NCBI GenBank assembly: GCA_022496205.1
Contig: WTXD01000001.1
Location: 806,001-870,000, forward strand
DNA length: 64,000 bases
Direction of reading: 5' to 3'
Source of the DNA: Gloeopeniophorella convolvens
Taxonomy: Eukaryota > Basidiomycota > Agaricomycetes > Russulales
The first letter of the stretch is position 1, and the number at the start of each line of letters is the position of its first letter. Below the pieces are notes generated by a model. The model searched no databases, was not told the origin of the DNA, and was given only the letters and a program-made list of their open reading frames with translations. The translations under genes and the position numbers were made by a program. This document shows positions 1-11,500 of the stretch, in pieces.

Positions 1-1
1 C

Positions 2-148
2 GAGTGGGAGGAGCTCGGAGGGAAAGGTGGCGAGGGGGCACCATCGGATCCCGGGGATGAGGGGGTCGAGATCGAGCCATGGGAGCTGTTGCCGCCGGTT
101 GCGAGCACAGAAGGAGAGGACGGGGGCTCAGGGGATCGGGTAAAGTAG
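2..148 (+). CDS. C-terminal end of an unidentified protein (partial)
   Basis: An open frame runs in from the left edge and ends at a TAG at 146-148, giving the last 48 residues of a protein whose start lies outside the window. The tail is rich in Gly, Glu and Pro, looks disordered, and ends in Asp-Arg-Val-Lys. No domain can be recognised, so no function is offered. Its last 21 bases overlap the end of a candidate small gene on the other strand (128-438). If both are real, they are convergent and overlap antisense. The frame could also be chance, because only 49 codons are visible. Confidence 0.4.
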   Translation, partial: EWEELGGKGGEGAPSDPGDEGVEIEPWELLPPVASTEGEDGGSGDRVK

Positions 149-438
149 ACGACCTTGGCAAGGGATCCTCCAATCTGTCATCGAGGCGGAGATGTCAATG
201 ACAGCTTCGCTCTGCGGGCTATCGCGGGCACGCACGTCGACAGCAATATGTGACACGGGCTCGATGTAGTTCGGAAGGTATATCCCTCGACTGTCTCTTG
301 TCTGATGGCGTAGTCAGTACGGTGGGGAAGCTAGAAATAGATAGACAGCGCTCGCACTTCGGGAGAAGCCTCGTCTAAGATCACAGCGCCGCGGGTCTCA
401 ACATGGATAACCTTGGCTGCGGGGAGCGGCGAGGACAT
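128..438 (-). CDS. Candidate small two-exon gene, 84 residues, unknown function
   Basis: Reading leftwards from an ATG at 438, 27 codons (438-358) lead to a GTGCGA donor. The 56-base gap (302-357) contains a CTGAC branch-point-like element and ends in CAG. The frame then stays open from 301 to a TGA at 128-130. The splice removes an in-frame stop and yields 84 residues, with a second exon containing short strings such as YLPNYIEP and HIAVDVRARD. The intron has the size and elements of the other introns in this window. I recognise no family. Against it are the small size, the absence of a known domain and the overlap with the partial gene at the left edge. A transcript would settle it. Confidence 0.3.
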
Positions 439-828
439 GGCAGGGTGCGTGTAAGGGGTTAGTGTGAGAGAACGATATGGACTTGAGACTTGAGGTGAGA
501 GAAACCATAAATTCGCCTGCTCTTGTACACTTGCCGAAGTGTCTTACGAGCGGACACAGGCGGACACAGGCTACGAGCCAACCGATTGATGACGTTGGGG
601 CGTAGCGCCGTCCCGCGCCCCAGTCGGACCTCCGGGGCCCCAGTCCACGTCCTATCTCCGTACAAGCCCGGCGTCAACCCTGCACCGCTACGCTTACACC
701 AGGTCCCTCCCCCGTCGGGATCGGTTATCTTCTGAGCCGTCCTAGCTTAGTATTAGAGCGATCAAGGGGCCAAGGGGCCGTGCGATAAAGCGTTACAGGT
801 GTGTCTACTGTATTATGGAGAAAACCGT
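439..828. other. Spacer between the candidate small gene and SEC21
   Basis: These 390 bases hold only short overlapping frames with no recognisable protein. The right part should contain the 3' untranslated region of SEC21, which ends at 829, and the left part the promoter of the candidate gene starting at 438. No repeat or RNA gene was seen. Confidence 0.5.
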
Positions 829-3800
829 CTAGCCCCCAATGGCGGTGACGACAAGCTGACACGCCTCCTGCTTCTCTCCCCGAACCCCGATTTCTAAAGT
901 TACACCTTCACCCCTCGAAAAGGTCATGCGGCACCGCGCGAGCACCTTTCCGCCACCGCCCGTCAAAAGTCCAGACAATTGTAGTGTGTGGACCGTCGTT
1001 CCAGACACCGGATTTTGAGAGCCACCTAGGGGCTCCATGTTAAGGATCTCGACAATCGAGTCGCATGCCGCTGCGGTGGTGTATGAGCGCATTGTAGGCA
1101 AGCCGAGCAACCCCACATACCTTTGATACTCTCCATCGACGACAGCGTGAACGTCTCCGTCATCGTAGCGCCCGTCCGGAGGCGATCCCATTCTGGCGAG
1201 AAGTTCGAATAGCTTGGGATAATGTAGTCCCCGCCAGCAGCCAGCTCCACCTCCTCGAGCTGGTATTCGTCTTCGTAGCCCTCCTCCTCAGGCTCCCCGG
1301 TAGCTGGGTCAACTTCCTTGCTGATGAATTTGAGGACGCATTGGAAGGAGGCAGTGGGGTATTCCCCTGGCGCGTCTCTTGTGAACGACACGTACACGAT
1401 GCCCGGCGAGTTCGCAGGGGAGAGAGAGGGGACAGGGATAATGAAGTCTTCCGTCAAACCAGAATCTGCCGAGGGCTGCATGATGACGGAGACCTGCTCC
1501 AGGACGGTATCCGGCATTGTGTTCGACACATTGAACTGAAGGCCACGAAGATCAGCATTGCAAGGCGGCCTAAGTCCATACTACCAACCTGGAACACGAT
1601 ATGTTCTCGGAACACGTGTTTGATACACGAAACTTGGTATTCGGTCTCGTTCTCGGTGAGCTGGGCTGGCTTCGAACTGTTGATGACGGCACCGTATGAT
1701 GCCAATTCTGGGACCTGAGACAGCTGCTGGATAAACGCTGACTGTGTCTCTTCTGCAGTCTGTGGTGGAGGAACCGGCGTCGCGTTCCGCGCGGCAGGCG
1801 CCCCGATTGTGTCCAGTGAGCTCGGACCTAGAGGATAATGAGTGACGGAAGCAATAGGAAAGCTCAAAAACTCACGTGCAACCTCCTGCGCCGCCTGCTC
1901 TCGGCTGATCTTAGGAACCGACGACACATCGAATGGCTGATCGGCAGCATCAGCATCGCGAACGTAAGCAACCAGTTTCGACTCGAGGGCGGACAAGGAA
2001 AAGACAGAGTCTGAACTAAGATCAGTTATAGAACAGCATAAAGGTGATGCTGCGCACCGTCTTTGACGAGTTTGTCGGCAAGCCGAGGTTCTCTGATCAC
2101 CTTGAGATACAATGCTGCCCGATCACGGACCTCATCGTCAACGTCGTCCAGACAACTTGTTGATAGGCGATGAGTAATATGCATAGGTTCGACGGAGACA
2201 ACTTACCGATTCAACAGAACACCGATGCTCTTCTGCAGCTTCACGTCGTCAATGATCCCGAACTTGGCCAGACTCGCGACAGCCGCAGCCCGCACGGTGG
2301 CGTTTTCCAGGACAACGCGATTGTAAATGAATCGGATGTACTTGGAGGGCTGAGGAGCTTTGGGTCCTTCGATACCAAGCAGGTGGAGGATGCGGACAGA
2401 TAGTTTCGTGAACTCGCAATCTTCGATGAATTCACAGAGGTAAGAGAGTGCCTGCTCTTTAGAATCGCCGATGTACTTGATCATGTCAAAGATGGCTTCA
2501 ACCACGGCCCGTTTGAAGTCGTAACCTCCTTCGTCGCGGAGCACTCCAGACAAGAAGCCGAGCATAGACGCGTGCTTCGTAGGGAACTTGAGGCAGAGCG
2601 ACCGGATGGCATCCACAATGATGACCTTGAACTCGTCAGAAATTTCACTCATGAAGCCTGTGATCTGCTTCATCAGGCGGTCTACCGACGCTTCATTACC
2701 GGTCTGAACGCGAGATCAGCGTGATTGTAATGATCAGGACAGGTTGATTACCTTCAGCAACGTGGTAATGGCATAGGTGGCGACGCTGCGATTAGAGTCC
2801 GAGATGAGGTTCTCAAGATCAACATTGCAGGTAGCGACGCTTGCGGGCTGGGTTAGGGCAAGGCCGGCGAGAGTGCGGGTAGCGGCGAATTTGAGAGTCG
2901 ATTTCGGCGACGAAAGGAACAACTGCAGAACTGATGGGCGTAAATCAATGGAGGTGATTAATCCATAAATGAAAGGCTTACCAGCTATCGACCTTGTCAG
3001 CTGTGCACTAGTCACGTTCTTCATTTCGCAGATGGCACGAGCAGCTTCAAAGTTGACCATGTCGCTCTTATGGCGAAGCCAGCCTTCAAGGAGGTCGAAC
3101 ATTTGCTTCTGGATGCTGACGGGAGGATTAAACCGATATCGGATGCAGTGAATCGAGGTTTGGCTCACTTCGGGTCCTCTTCGACTACCTTGGCGGCGTA
3201 ACGAATCAGCATGCAGAGTGCCATGGGGTTCTTCAGCACGGTCCCTGAACCGGTCTTTCCACCACCGAGTTGCTGGATCATCTTGGTCACAGCCATCCGA
3301 TCCTGCCGCCGGATGAGATAGAGTAGACCGAGGGCGTGGTACTGCGCGATGTAACTTGTCGAAGGCATCGGCTGGTAGCCGCTACTCGCAGCGGACGAAG
3401 AACCAAAGCCAAGATATGAGCCTGCGCTGCTCGCGCCAAAGAAGCTAGTCGAAGCTTTCGCGCTGACCGCCTCTTGCGCCTCATTTACCCAGCGCTTGAC
3501 GACATCTTTCGCGAAGGGGAACAAGTGATAGGACGAGACGAGTGCTGCGGAGGAGATGGATGGCGTGCGGTCGACGATTGCGGCCTTGAAGAAGCGCTCT
3601 ACACCTTGCACCATGGATGGCTGTGTTCATTAACAACAGGAAAAAGGAGACTCGACGAATGCATGACATACATCAATGATACGGCACAACGCACGAATCG
3701 CGTTCGGGCGGTAGATGACCTCTGAGTTTGGCTGCATGTCCTTCATGATACTACTGGTGACCATGATAACATCTTCAGCGGAGACAGCCAATTCCTTGAT

Positions 3801-4110
3801 GGTCAAGTAGACCATTTGACGCAAGGCGCTCTAGACATCGCAACTCGACGTGAGGATGTGCCGAAAGCCACAGCCAGATACGCACATCCTTGTGCTGGAA
3901 CAGTTTGGTGGTTCCAAAGAACAAATTTGTGGCCTCTTGGGTCCCAAAGGTCTCACCAATGTACAACAAGTACACGATGCGAGTGAGCAACGCCCTGCAC
4001 TTCCGTGGGCTGATTGGAGACTCATTGAAAACGCGGGCTTCTTGGATGACGGTAGTCTTATTGTTGTAGTAGGAGCTGAGGCCCTCCTCCTTTTTCGAGT
4101 AGGCGGCCAT
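829..4110 (-). CDS. SEC21: Coatomer subunit gamma (gamma-COP, Sec21)
   Basis: This is the gamma subunit of the COPI coat, a large cytosolic scaffold that assembles on Golgi membranes for retrograde transport to the ER. The first exon begins at the ATG at 4110 with [10 protein letters not shown]. It continues with the strongly conserved N-terminal trunk, including [19 protein letters not shown] and [13 protein letters not shown]. The middle exons (about 3600-2200) encode the HEAT-like adaptin trunk. A Pro/Ala-rich hinge lies near 1750-1850. The C-terminal appendage follows, with the family-typical [20 protein letters not shown] stretch, and ends at the stop at 829. Several short introns interrupt the gene, so the reading frame changes along it. 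The upstream in-frame Met at 4215 was rejected because the conserved family N terminus begins at 4110. All parts appear intact. Identity is secure; some internal splice sites are not individually proven. Confidence 0.93.
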
Positions 4111-4471
4111 GCTTGACAAGATCGTGAGGAACGGCGAACAAAGGAGGGCGGGCACGCGTAACGAGCTTCCTCGAGTCGCGACGTGGTCGCCCAGTCTTTC
4201 GGCTCTTGCCGGCACTCCGTTCCCGCAGCAGCATCCGTGCTAGCAACTGGTGTCAATTGTCATTTTTCGATTATTTCTACGAAACACACGCAATGAAAAA
4301 CTAGCCCTTCTTGGCTTGTTCGCACTTATTGTGGGCCGGCTGATCATCAAATGCAGATGCTTGCTCTGTGGTCTAGGTCGGAATTACTGTCTGGTAAACT
4401 ACAGGGATCAATAGGCCATCGTGCGGCGGCGCCGCAGCGCACCCACCTGATGAACGCTCTTTGGTACTTCA

Positions 4472-4534
4472 AAGCTTCAAGCTTCAAGCTTCAAGCTTCA
4501 AGCTTCAAGCTTCAAGCTTCAAGCTTCAAGCTTC
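4472..4534. repeat. Tandem repeat of AAGCTTC, nine copies
   Basis: Nine perfect head-to-tail copies of the 7-base unit AAGCTTC are followed by a partial unit AAG. Each copy contains a HindIII site (AAGCTT). The array lies about 360 bases upstream of the SEC21 start codon, outside any supported gene. Because 7 is not a multiple of 3, the array is open in several frames by construction, and the short frames crossing it should not be read as protein. Confidence 0.95.
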
Positions 4535-5013
4535 AAGGGCTCGGTTACCTGACCACAGGTCCATTCCGCCTGTCTGGTTGTCTGTCCGGTGGCAAGGCGG
4601 AACATTGGGTACCTGCAGTTGTGTGGACATCTCCGCCCGATCGCGGGTCCTAGGCAGGGTGGGTTGCGGTCACCATGTTCTGCAGCTTAACTTTAATTAG
4701 GCCGGCTTCGATTGTGCTCTGACTTGCATCATTCGGGGTTTTCTCCACTTCATCAGGATTCAGGGAGAGCGAAGGAGGACTCTACTGCAATCTGTACGAT
4801 CGCACGTCTCACATGAAAGCAGACAACGCTGTGTCTATGCTCTGCTCAATTGTTTTGTGCGTCTTACTGTGCTGCCAAGTCCCCTGTTAGGCGACTTCTT
4901 TACCCGCCGTCGTTCGCGGGCATGCGAGGCCGCAACGTCGTTTGGGTGCACCTCGAACTCGAGGCTAATCTCCTGTGAGAAAACTGCATCTATAATCGAT
5001 CAATTACTCCGCG

Positions 5014-5620
5014 CTAGGCACCAGGGAATCGGTCACAAATAGGGAGCATGTTCAGAGCACTTAGATATACATCTGACTTTGCAACAGAGGATAATGGATT
5101 GGAGGAAACAAGGTGAAGGTTATCGTGACGGGTCATTATGTAGTACCAGTAAACGATCAACTGCACGAGGCTGTATCTGGCTTTCTCAACAAACGTCCAA
5201 ACTTCTTGGCTATTTTCGATTATCTTCGAGACCTGCATGGCATCCACCCACCGACTTCGCTTGGCGCCCTCTCTCACCTCTCTCGCCTTCGCCAGGATCC
5301 CCTCGCGAATCTGCGGGACCTGAAGAAGTGAGGGTAAGAGGACAACAAAGTGCGCGCGGAGAATGGCAAGAACTCGACGGGGATGGAGATAAGGAAGGGA
5401 GGGAAGTGCTTTGCGTAAACATAAATAAGAGAAAGGTGCTAGGGAACGCGTGAGGAGGGTGTTAACACAACAGCAGCGGTGGCTGTGGAAAGCACGGGCG
5501 CAAGAGGGGAGATGTGATTCTAGTACGTGAGATAGTAAAAAACGCAGCCCGCCTGCGACCCACGCGATACATGAGAAGGGGCAGAGCCTGAAAGGGGAAT
5601 GGCGTCCGTGGATAAGAAGA
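5014..5620 (-). other. Long open frame without a start codon, possible exon of an unrecognised gene
   Basis: On the minus strand one frame stays open for about 200 codons, from around 5620 to a TAG at 5014, but has an ATG only at 5277. The distal part (about 5300-5014) is protein-like, with VPQIREGIL and EVWTFVEKARYSL. The upstream part is pyrimidine-rich and Cys/Leu/His-rich, more like untranslated sequence. A CTTCAG acceptor-like site precedes VPQIREG. Either the right-hand part is an exon of an unmodelled gene on the same strand as casein kinase 1, or the whole is a chance frame in its 3' region. No family is recognised. Confidence 0.2.
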
Positions 5621-5941
5621 GAGAATGTTGACGGCGACCGAAGAGTGGGACTAGAACAACGTGTGACACATGAGGGCAGACCTCAGACCAAGCAACAATT
5701 GGTATGGAAAGGTCACGGGTGTGGATAGGAGTGGGGGGTGGGGGAAACCAATGAAGACTTCCCACGTTGGAGCGTGCGCCGACCCGTCTTGCCCCTCGAG
5801 CTTGTGTTACTATCGTATTCTGTCGTTGACTAGCCTTGAAATTACGGCAAGCCAACGGGATTGGCCATCATCCACGACACCCCAGTCTCCACCCTGCCAA
5901 ACTCAGGACGTGCTAGGAAAGCACGGCCACCAGTGATCCAA

Positions 5942-7199
5942 TTACCAAAGATCGCCATCACGCCTAGCACCGGCACCACGTTGCTGACCTACGGCACCAG
6001 GTGTATTGGCCTGCATCTGGCGAGTGTGGGAGCGGAGCCTGATAGTGGGATTAGGAATATTGAACTAGGAGTGCGTTAGAGGGAGCTCACTGTCTGTCAC
6101 TAGTGCGTGGTTCACCTTCGTCCTCCGCAACAACCTTGCGCCTGCCACCCGCCGCCTTAGAGCTGGCGCTCGCGACCTCATCTTGGGCACCACGCTGGAC
6201 GCTCCAGTCGAAGACGTAGTCGTACTGGTAGCCTTCGCGCGTGAACAGGTCGCGGAACAACTTGCGGAGGTAGGAGTAATCGGGTTTGTCATCGAAGCGC
6301 AGGGCACGCGTGTAGTTCAGGAAGATGCCGAACTCGTGGGGGAAACCACGGCAAAGGAGATCAGTGGGCGTTGTCATCTTCTTCTCCATAATGCGGTCGT
6401 ACTTCTGCTTCTTGGTGGCAGCCTTGAGACCTTGCCACGGAAGAGCCCCGCGGAGGAAGTACATGAGGACATACGCAAGAGACTCCAAGTCATCACGACG
6501 AGCTTGTTCCACCCCCAAATGAGTGTTAATGGAGGTGTAGCGGGCAGTTCCCGTCAAATTCTTGTTCTCGCGGTAGGGGATGTGGAGATGAGTCTTCGGG
6601 TCCCTGTACTTCTTCGCGAGACCGAAATCGATGACGTTGACCTGGTTGCCTCGCTTTCCGATGCCCATGAGGAAATTGTCGGGCTTAATGTCGCGATGGA
6701 TGAAGTTGCGCGAGTGAATGTATTCGATGCGAGAGATCTGATTCCCGACATTTTAGAAAACATCGATCCGATGAGGATTCAACCACAGACCAATTGATCG
6801 GCAAGGAGCAGGACAGTCTTGAGGGAAAACTTCCGGTTGCAGAAATTGAAGAGGTCTTCGAGAGAAGGACCCAAGAGATCGATGACCATCGCATTATAAT
6901 CACACTCGGTGCCGAACCACCGCACGAAAGGGACTCCAACACCACCGGCAAGAGTCTTGTAGACCTTGGACTCGTACTCGAGCTGGGGGTGCTTGGCCTT
7001 CACGGATTCAAGCTTGATGGCGACCTCCTCACCGGATATAATGTTAATGCCGAGATAGATGTCACCTTGAAAGAAAGTCAGGTGGGAGAAGTGACACGGG
7101 CTGCAATGACAGACCAAAAGAGCCAGATCCGATCTTCTTTCCGAGGCGGTACTTGCCTCCAACACGAAGGTCGAGTCTTTGGGAGGATGATTCGGCCAT
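5942..7199 (-). CDS. Casein kinase 1 (CK1 delta/epsilon, Hrr25/Hhp type)
   Basis: This Ser/Thr kinase family phosphorylates many nuclear, vesicle and cytosolic substrates. Four exons (7199-7115, 7065-6791, 6737-6091, 6038-5942) join in phase to give 367 residues. The start [20 protein letters not shown] leads into the glycine loop GSGSFG. The catalytic lysine lies in VAIKLES, the catalytic loop is HRDIKPDN, and [10 protein letters not shown] carries the metal-binding Asp. The CK1 substrate-site region LTGTARYTS is present. The last intron (6039-6090, GTGAGC...CAG) is easily missed: without it the protein would stop at 6087 just after RTSDRQ. With it, the tail reads [19 protein letters not shown] and ends in RRDGDLW. 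All catalytic residues are present. The gene is divergent from the chitin synthase at 8536. Kinase identity is certain; assignment to the delta/epsilon branch rests on similarity of the kinase domain. Confidence 0.94.
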
Positions 7200-8535
7200 G
7201 GATAATCGAGGTGAATACTGAAACGGCTGTTAGCATGACTGTGGATGGAGCGATGGGGGAAACACAAAAGTATAGGAGGGTGAAAAGGAAAGGGGAGCGT
7301 TGACGTCGTGGCAAGGGGGGGTAGGCGCGCAGCAGCCTGAAACTCGTTGTCAAAGCTGCAACGAGGGGCGACCGCACATTGCCCTGTATGGATTCTCGGG
7401 CGCTCGAAGGACACCATGAATGCCCCAGGAGGCCCCGTTGTGACCATCAAGGAGAGGGGGAAGCAGTCCGACCAACATCGCGAAGCGTTCAACGTCGCCG
7501 AGACAAGAAGGGGATCTCGAGGGATAGATGTATAAAACGGACCGCGGGAATACTCACGATTGAGAAAAGGTTAGGGAATGGGTGAGAGTATGGAGGGAAA
7601 AGGTAAGAGTGGGAAGGCTGGCGAGCTGAGGGAGGGGGGCGAGGGTGAAGGGGCGTGGGAAAATAGGGGGATGGCACAGGAAGCCTTTTATAATTCCGGC
7701 AACGTGTGGACTCGCGAGACGCTCAAACACATTCCCTGCCGCCTTGTCACGCTCGGTTCCTCTTCCCTCTTGTTCCCTTTGGCATGAATTTCGTTCTGAG
7801 TTCGCTTAGACAGATATTGTATATGCAAGGTGTCCATCCAGGCTCTGCACACCGGTCCTGGCGCTGGTGGCCAGTTCCGTTCCGTCGCAACGGGGCCAAA
7901 GCGGATTCGTCAGATTTCTCAGTCTGATCTCCCAGGAGTTCTCCCATCAATCCTTCTCAGACGCCCGAGCTTGGTCCGGCAAGTAGAGGAGCATCCAGAA
8001 GACGGATTGGCCACGGCCTTAGAGAGGCCCAAATTTGTTTGCGTAGCGGGAGCCACCAGGAGCCACTACTGAGGCACTTGCGTTAGCACGGTGATTGGCC
8101 CCGGCTGCCGAGGCGTATCCAGTATGTTTCGGCTGTGGCCAATTTTACAAATGATGACTGGTGACCGGTGAAGCCGGACAGACCACGCTCTGAGAGCTTG
8201 CCGTGAGTAGGACGACGTAGATGACGTCCATGCGGTCGTTTTGTATTCACGCTGCTCTGTCGGATGATGGGAGCGATTGCGGCTGGCGGGCTGGGGCGGC
8301 CGCCGCCGGTTGGCCAGGGTTGGCCAGGGTTGGCATGCTGATCGCACCCTCGACGCATTTGGCAACCAATATCACATCCCCCGCACATCTTCCCTTCGCT
8401 TGCCCACCAGCGACCTTGACCGTCCTCTCTCCATACCCTCCGGGGGCCTCTTCGTTCCTTTCGTTCCTCCCCACTCTCTTTGCACAAACGTCATAATAAT
8501 CATTATCACAGCGGCTCATTGACCTTGTTCCCGCA
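7200..8535. other. Shared divergent promoter region of casein kinase 1 and chitin synthase
   Basis: This 1.3 kb region separates two genes transcribed away from each other. It holds the TATA-like element at 7685-7692 and long purine or pyrimidine runs near 7560-7680 and 8400-8470. A short direct repeat, ggttggccaggg, occurs around 8307-8331. The frames inside it are short and unlike known proteins. No RNA gene was seen. Confidence 0.55.
7685..7692 (-). promoter_or_regulatory. TATA box-like element for casein kinase 1
   Basis: The minus strand reads TATAAAAG, a perfect core TATA sequence, about 490 bases upstream of the CK1 start codon. If it is used, the 5' untranslated region would be some 450 bases and pyrimidine-rich, possibly with an intron. 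The motif is seen directly; its use is inferred. Confidence 0.35.
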
Positions 8536-11500
8536 ATGGCGTATCGTCAACCCGATCCTTACTACAGCACTCACCAGGCCTCCAATGATTACTATCGCAA
8601 CGACACTGGTGTCGTTCCCGACCTCCCCCCAACCACGGACTATCACCCCGCTCACCCAGATAACTATGAGGACCCCAAGGGCACATGGGACGCTAAATCA
8701 TACCAGAGCAGCTATGCTGGCTCTCAGGCCCACCTCATTCCTCAATATGAGATGAGCCAGGTGAATGTCCATAACGCCCCCGCCGTTCCTTCCCTCCCGT
8801 ATGGTGGGCAAGGAAACTATTATCCTCCCACCCCGCAAAGCCGTCCTCCCATGCCCCACCACCAAAGCAGCGCTGGCTACTCTGCGGCTCGGGAGAAAAT
8901 GTTGAAACGTCGGTCCGTTCGCCAAGTCGCGCTTCAGCAGGGGAACCTCGTTCTCGACGTGCTGGTCCCGTCACACATCGTTCCCAAGAATCTCGAGCCA
9001 ACGGAGGAGATGACAAAGATGCGCTACACCGCCGCGACATGCGACCCGGACGACTTCATGCGCCAGAAATATACCCTCCGACCTTACCTCTATGGCCGTA
9101 CGACAGAGTTATTCATTGTGATGACCATGTACAATGAAGATGAAGTTCTCTTCGTTCGTACCATGAATTCGTGAGCACATCGTCTGCATTCGTGCACAGC
9201 CTGCCAGTGATACTGATTGCTTCTAAGCGTCATCAAGAACATCGCCTACCTGTGTGGTCGTACGCGCTCGAAAATGTGGGGGGCCGAAGGCTGGAAGAAA
9301 GTGGTGGTTTGCGTCGTGTCCGATGGGCGCAACAAAGTGAACAAGCGGACGCTTCAGGTGCTGTCGCTGGTGTGTCAAATCGTTCCATCTTGACTTGCCT
9401 TGGATCTCAGCTTCCCCTTTGTAGATGGGCGTTTACCAAGAAGGCATAGCCAAAGACTCCGTTGGCGGGAAGGACGTTACTGCTCACATCTTCGAGTGAG
9501 TTCGAGACAAACCATTCACAAAGCATCGTACAATTATCGTTGATAGGTATACGTCGAGCGTCGTCGTGACGGATTCTGGTGAGGTGTCGACGGGAGCATG
9601 TCCTGTCCAAATTGTTTTCTGCTTAAAGGAGCAAAACAAGAAGAAGCTGAACAGCCACCGGTGGTTCTTCAATGCCTTCGGTCCCCTCATCAAGCCAAAT
9701 GGTGTGTTATGTCCTCTATGCACATATGCGCCGTTGGTCAATTTGGTCTACAGTATGTGTGCTCCTCGATGTTGGGACCAAACCCACCGGGACCTCGATC
9801 TACGAGCTTTGGAAATGTATTATGAACATCACTTCTCTCTGATAACTCATCTCACGTGGTCTCAAGGCTTTGACAAGCACTCCAATGTTGGCGGCGCCTG
9901 CGGAGAAATATGCGTGGAGACGGGCACTGCGTGTTCGCTCATCCTGAAGAGTCCCCTCGCGGCTTCCCAGAATTTCGAGTATAAGATGTCGAATATACTC
10001 GACAAGCCACTCGAGGTGAGTATGTTCACCACCTGTGTGCTGGATTCACTCAACTGTGGCAGAGTGTCTTCGGATATATTAGCGTCCTTCCCGGAGCATT
10101 TAGCGCCTATCGCTACAGAGCCCTTTCGAACGGACCCGATGGCAAAGGGCCTCTGGCATCTTACTTCAAAGGCGAAACAATGCACGGGGGTGGTGCTGAT
10201 GGCGCTGGGCTTTTTGGTGAGGTTTAATCGTATACTTACTCTTCAAATGCTCATCTCTTGCAGAGCGTAACATGTACCTGGCGGAGGATCGTATCCTTTG
10301 TTTCGAGATTGTCACCAAGAAACGGGAAGGGTGGATGTGAGTCGCAATGTGCCCCTCGTTACTCTCCCATGTTGACGAGCATTGTAGCTTGAAATACGTC
10401 AAGAGCGCCAAGGCTGCAACGGATGTCCCAGATACAGTCCCCGAATTCATATCACAGCGTCGCCGTTGGTTAAATGGTTCTTTGTTCGCCTCAATCCATG
10501 CCACGGTGTTCTTCTTCCGCATCTGGACGTCTGGCCAGGGCTTCTTCAGAAAGATCATTCTCCAGATCGAGTTCATTTACAATGCTGTCCAGCTCATCTT
10601 CACTTGGACGTCTTTAGCCAACTTCTATCTTGCTTTCTTCTTCGTGGGTTCCCTTCGATATCTTCATGGTCATGATCCTGATGCCATCCGTTTTTAGTTG
10701 GTGTCGTCTGCGACGTCAGATTCGAATGACGCCTTCCACTTCCTCAGTAAAGGTGCAGGCAAGGATGTCTTTGAAGTCTTCCTCAAGGTAAGATTCGTGA
10801 TGAGACAATCGTTTTCTCTCTCGTTGACACCAGGGATTAGCTTTATTTGTCTTTGCTCTTCGTCATAACTATCTGCTCCCTCGGTAATCGCCCTCAAGGG
10901 TCGAAGTGGACCTATTCCTTGGCGATGATCTTGTTTGGCTTTTGCAATGTGATCACCCTCTGGTGCGCTGGCTATACGATCTATCTGGCAGTCCCCCATA
11001 CCGTCGCCGGTTGGAAAGATTTCCCTCAGTGGGTAGTCCCAATTGCCGTCCTCGTTCTATGATTGATCTGTGTCGTAGTCTTGTTCAGACGAACAAGACT
11101 TTCCGCGAACTGGTAATCTCCATTGCCGCGACCTACGGTCTCTACTTGTTCAGCTCCATCATGCACTTCGAGCCGTGGCATATGTTCACGTCCTTCATCC
11201 AGTACTTGTTCTTGCTTCCCAGCTGTACGCCCTCTGATTTATGCCTGGCCTGTCCTTTTGGCTGACGACTTTCTAGACGTGAACATCCTGAGTGCGTGTG
11301 AAGTTGCATTCAAGGGTATAAGTTCTTGACGCCTTTTACAGTGATGTATGCTATGTGTAACCTCCACGATGTCTCTTGGTAAGTCTGCCCCACGCGCATC
11401 TTCTACGGAACTCACGCTCGAGGTAGGGGTACTAAGGGAGACAATGGCACCGCCAAAGATCTGGGCGGTGCGAAGAAGGTCAAGGGCGAGGATGGCAAAG

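Larger units (their letters stand above)
4111..5941. other. Intergenic region between SEC21 and casein kinase 1
   Basis: This 1.8 kb stretch contains the SEC21 promoter on the left, the AAGCTTC array (4472-4534) and the 3' flank of casein kinase 1 on the right. No gene of known family was recognised. A roughly 200-codon frame without an ATG lies at 5014-5620 on the minus strand and is listed separately. No tRNA or other RNA gene was seen. Confidence 0.6.

Noticed and set aside
4472..4534. Possible CRISPR-like array
   Set aside because: Units are 7 bases with no spacers; it is a simple tandem repeat in a eukaryotic genome.
4461..4700. Frames with FKLQASS-type peptide repeats
   Set aside because: The repeats come from the 7-base AAGCTTC array, which is open in several frames by construction; no gene context.
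6183..6797. 204-codon open frame on the plus strand
   Set aside because: It is the antisense shadow of the casein kinase 1 catalytic exon; its sequence has no domain and the other strand encodes an intact kinase.
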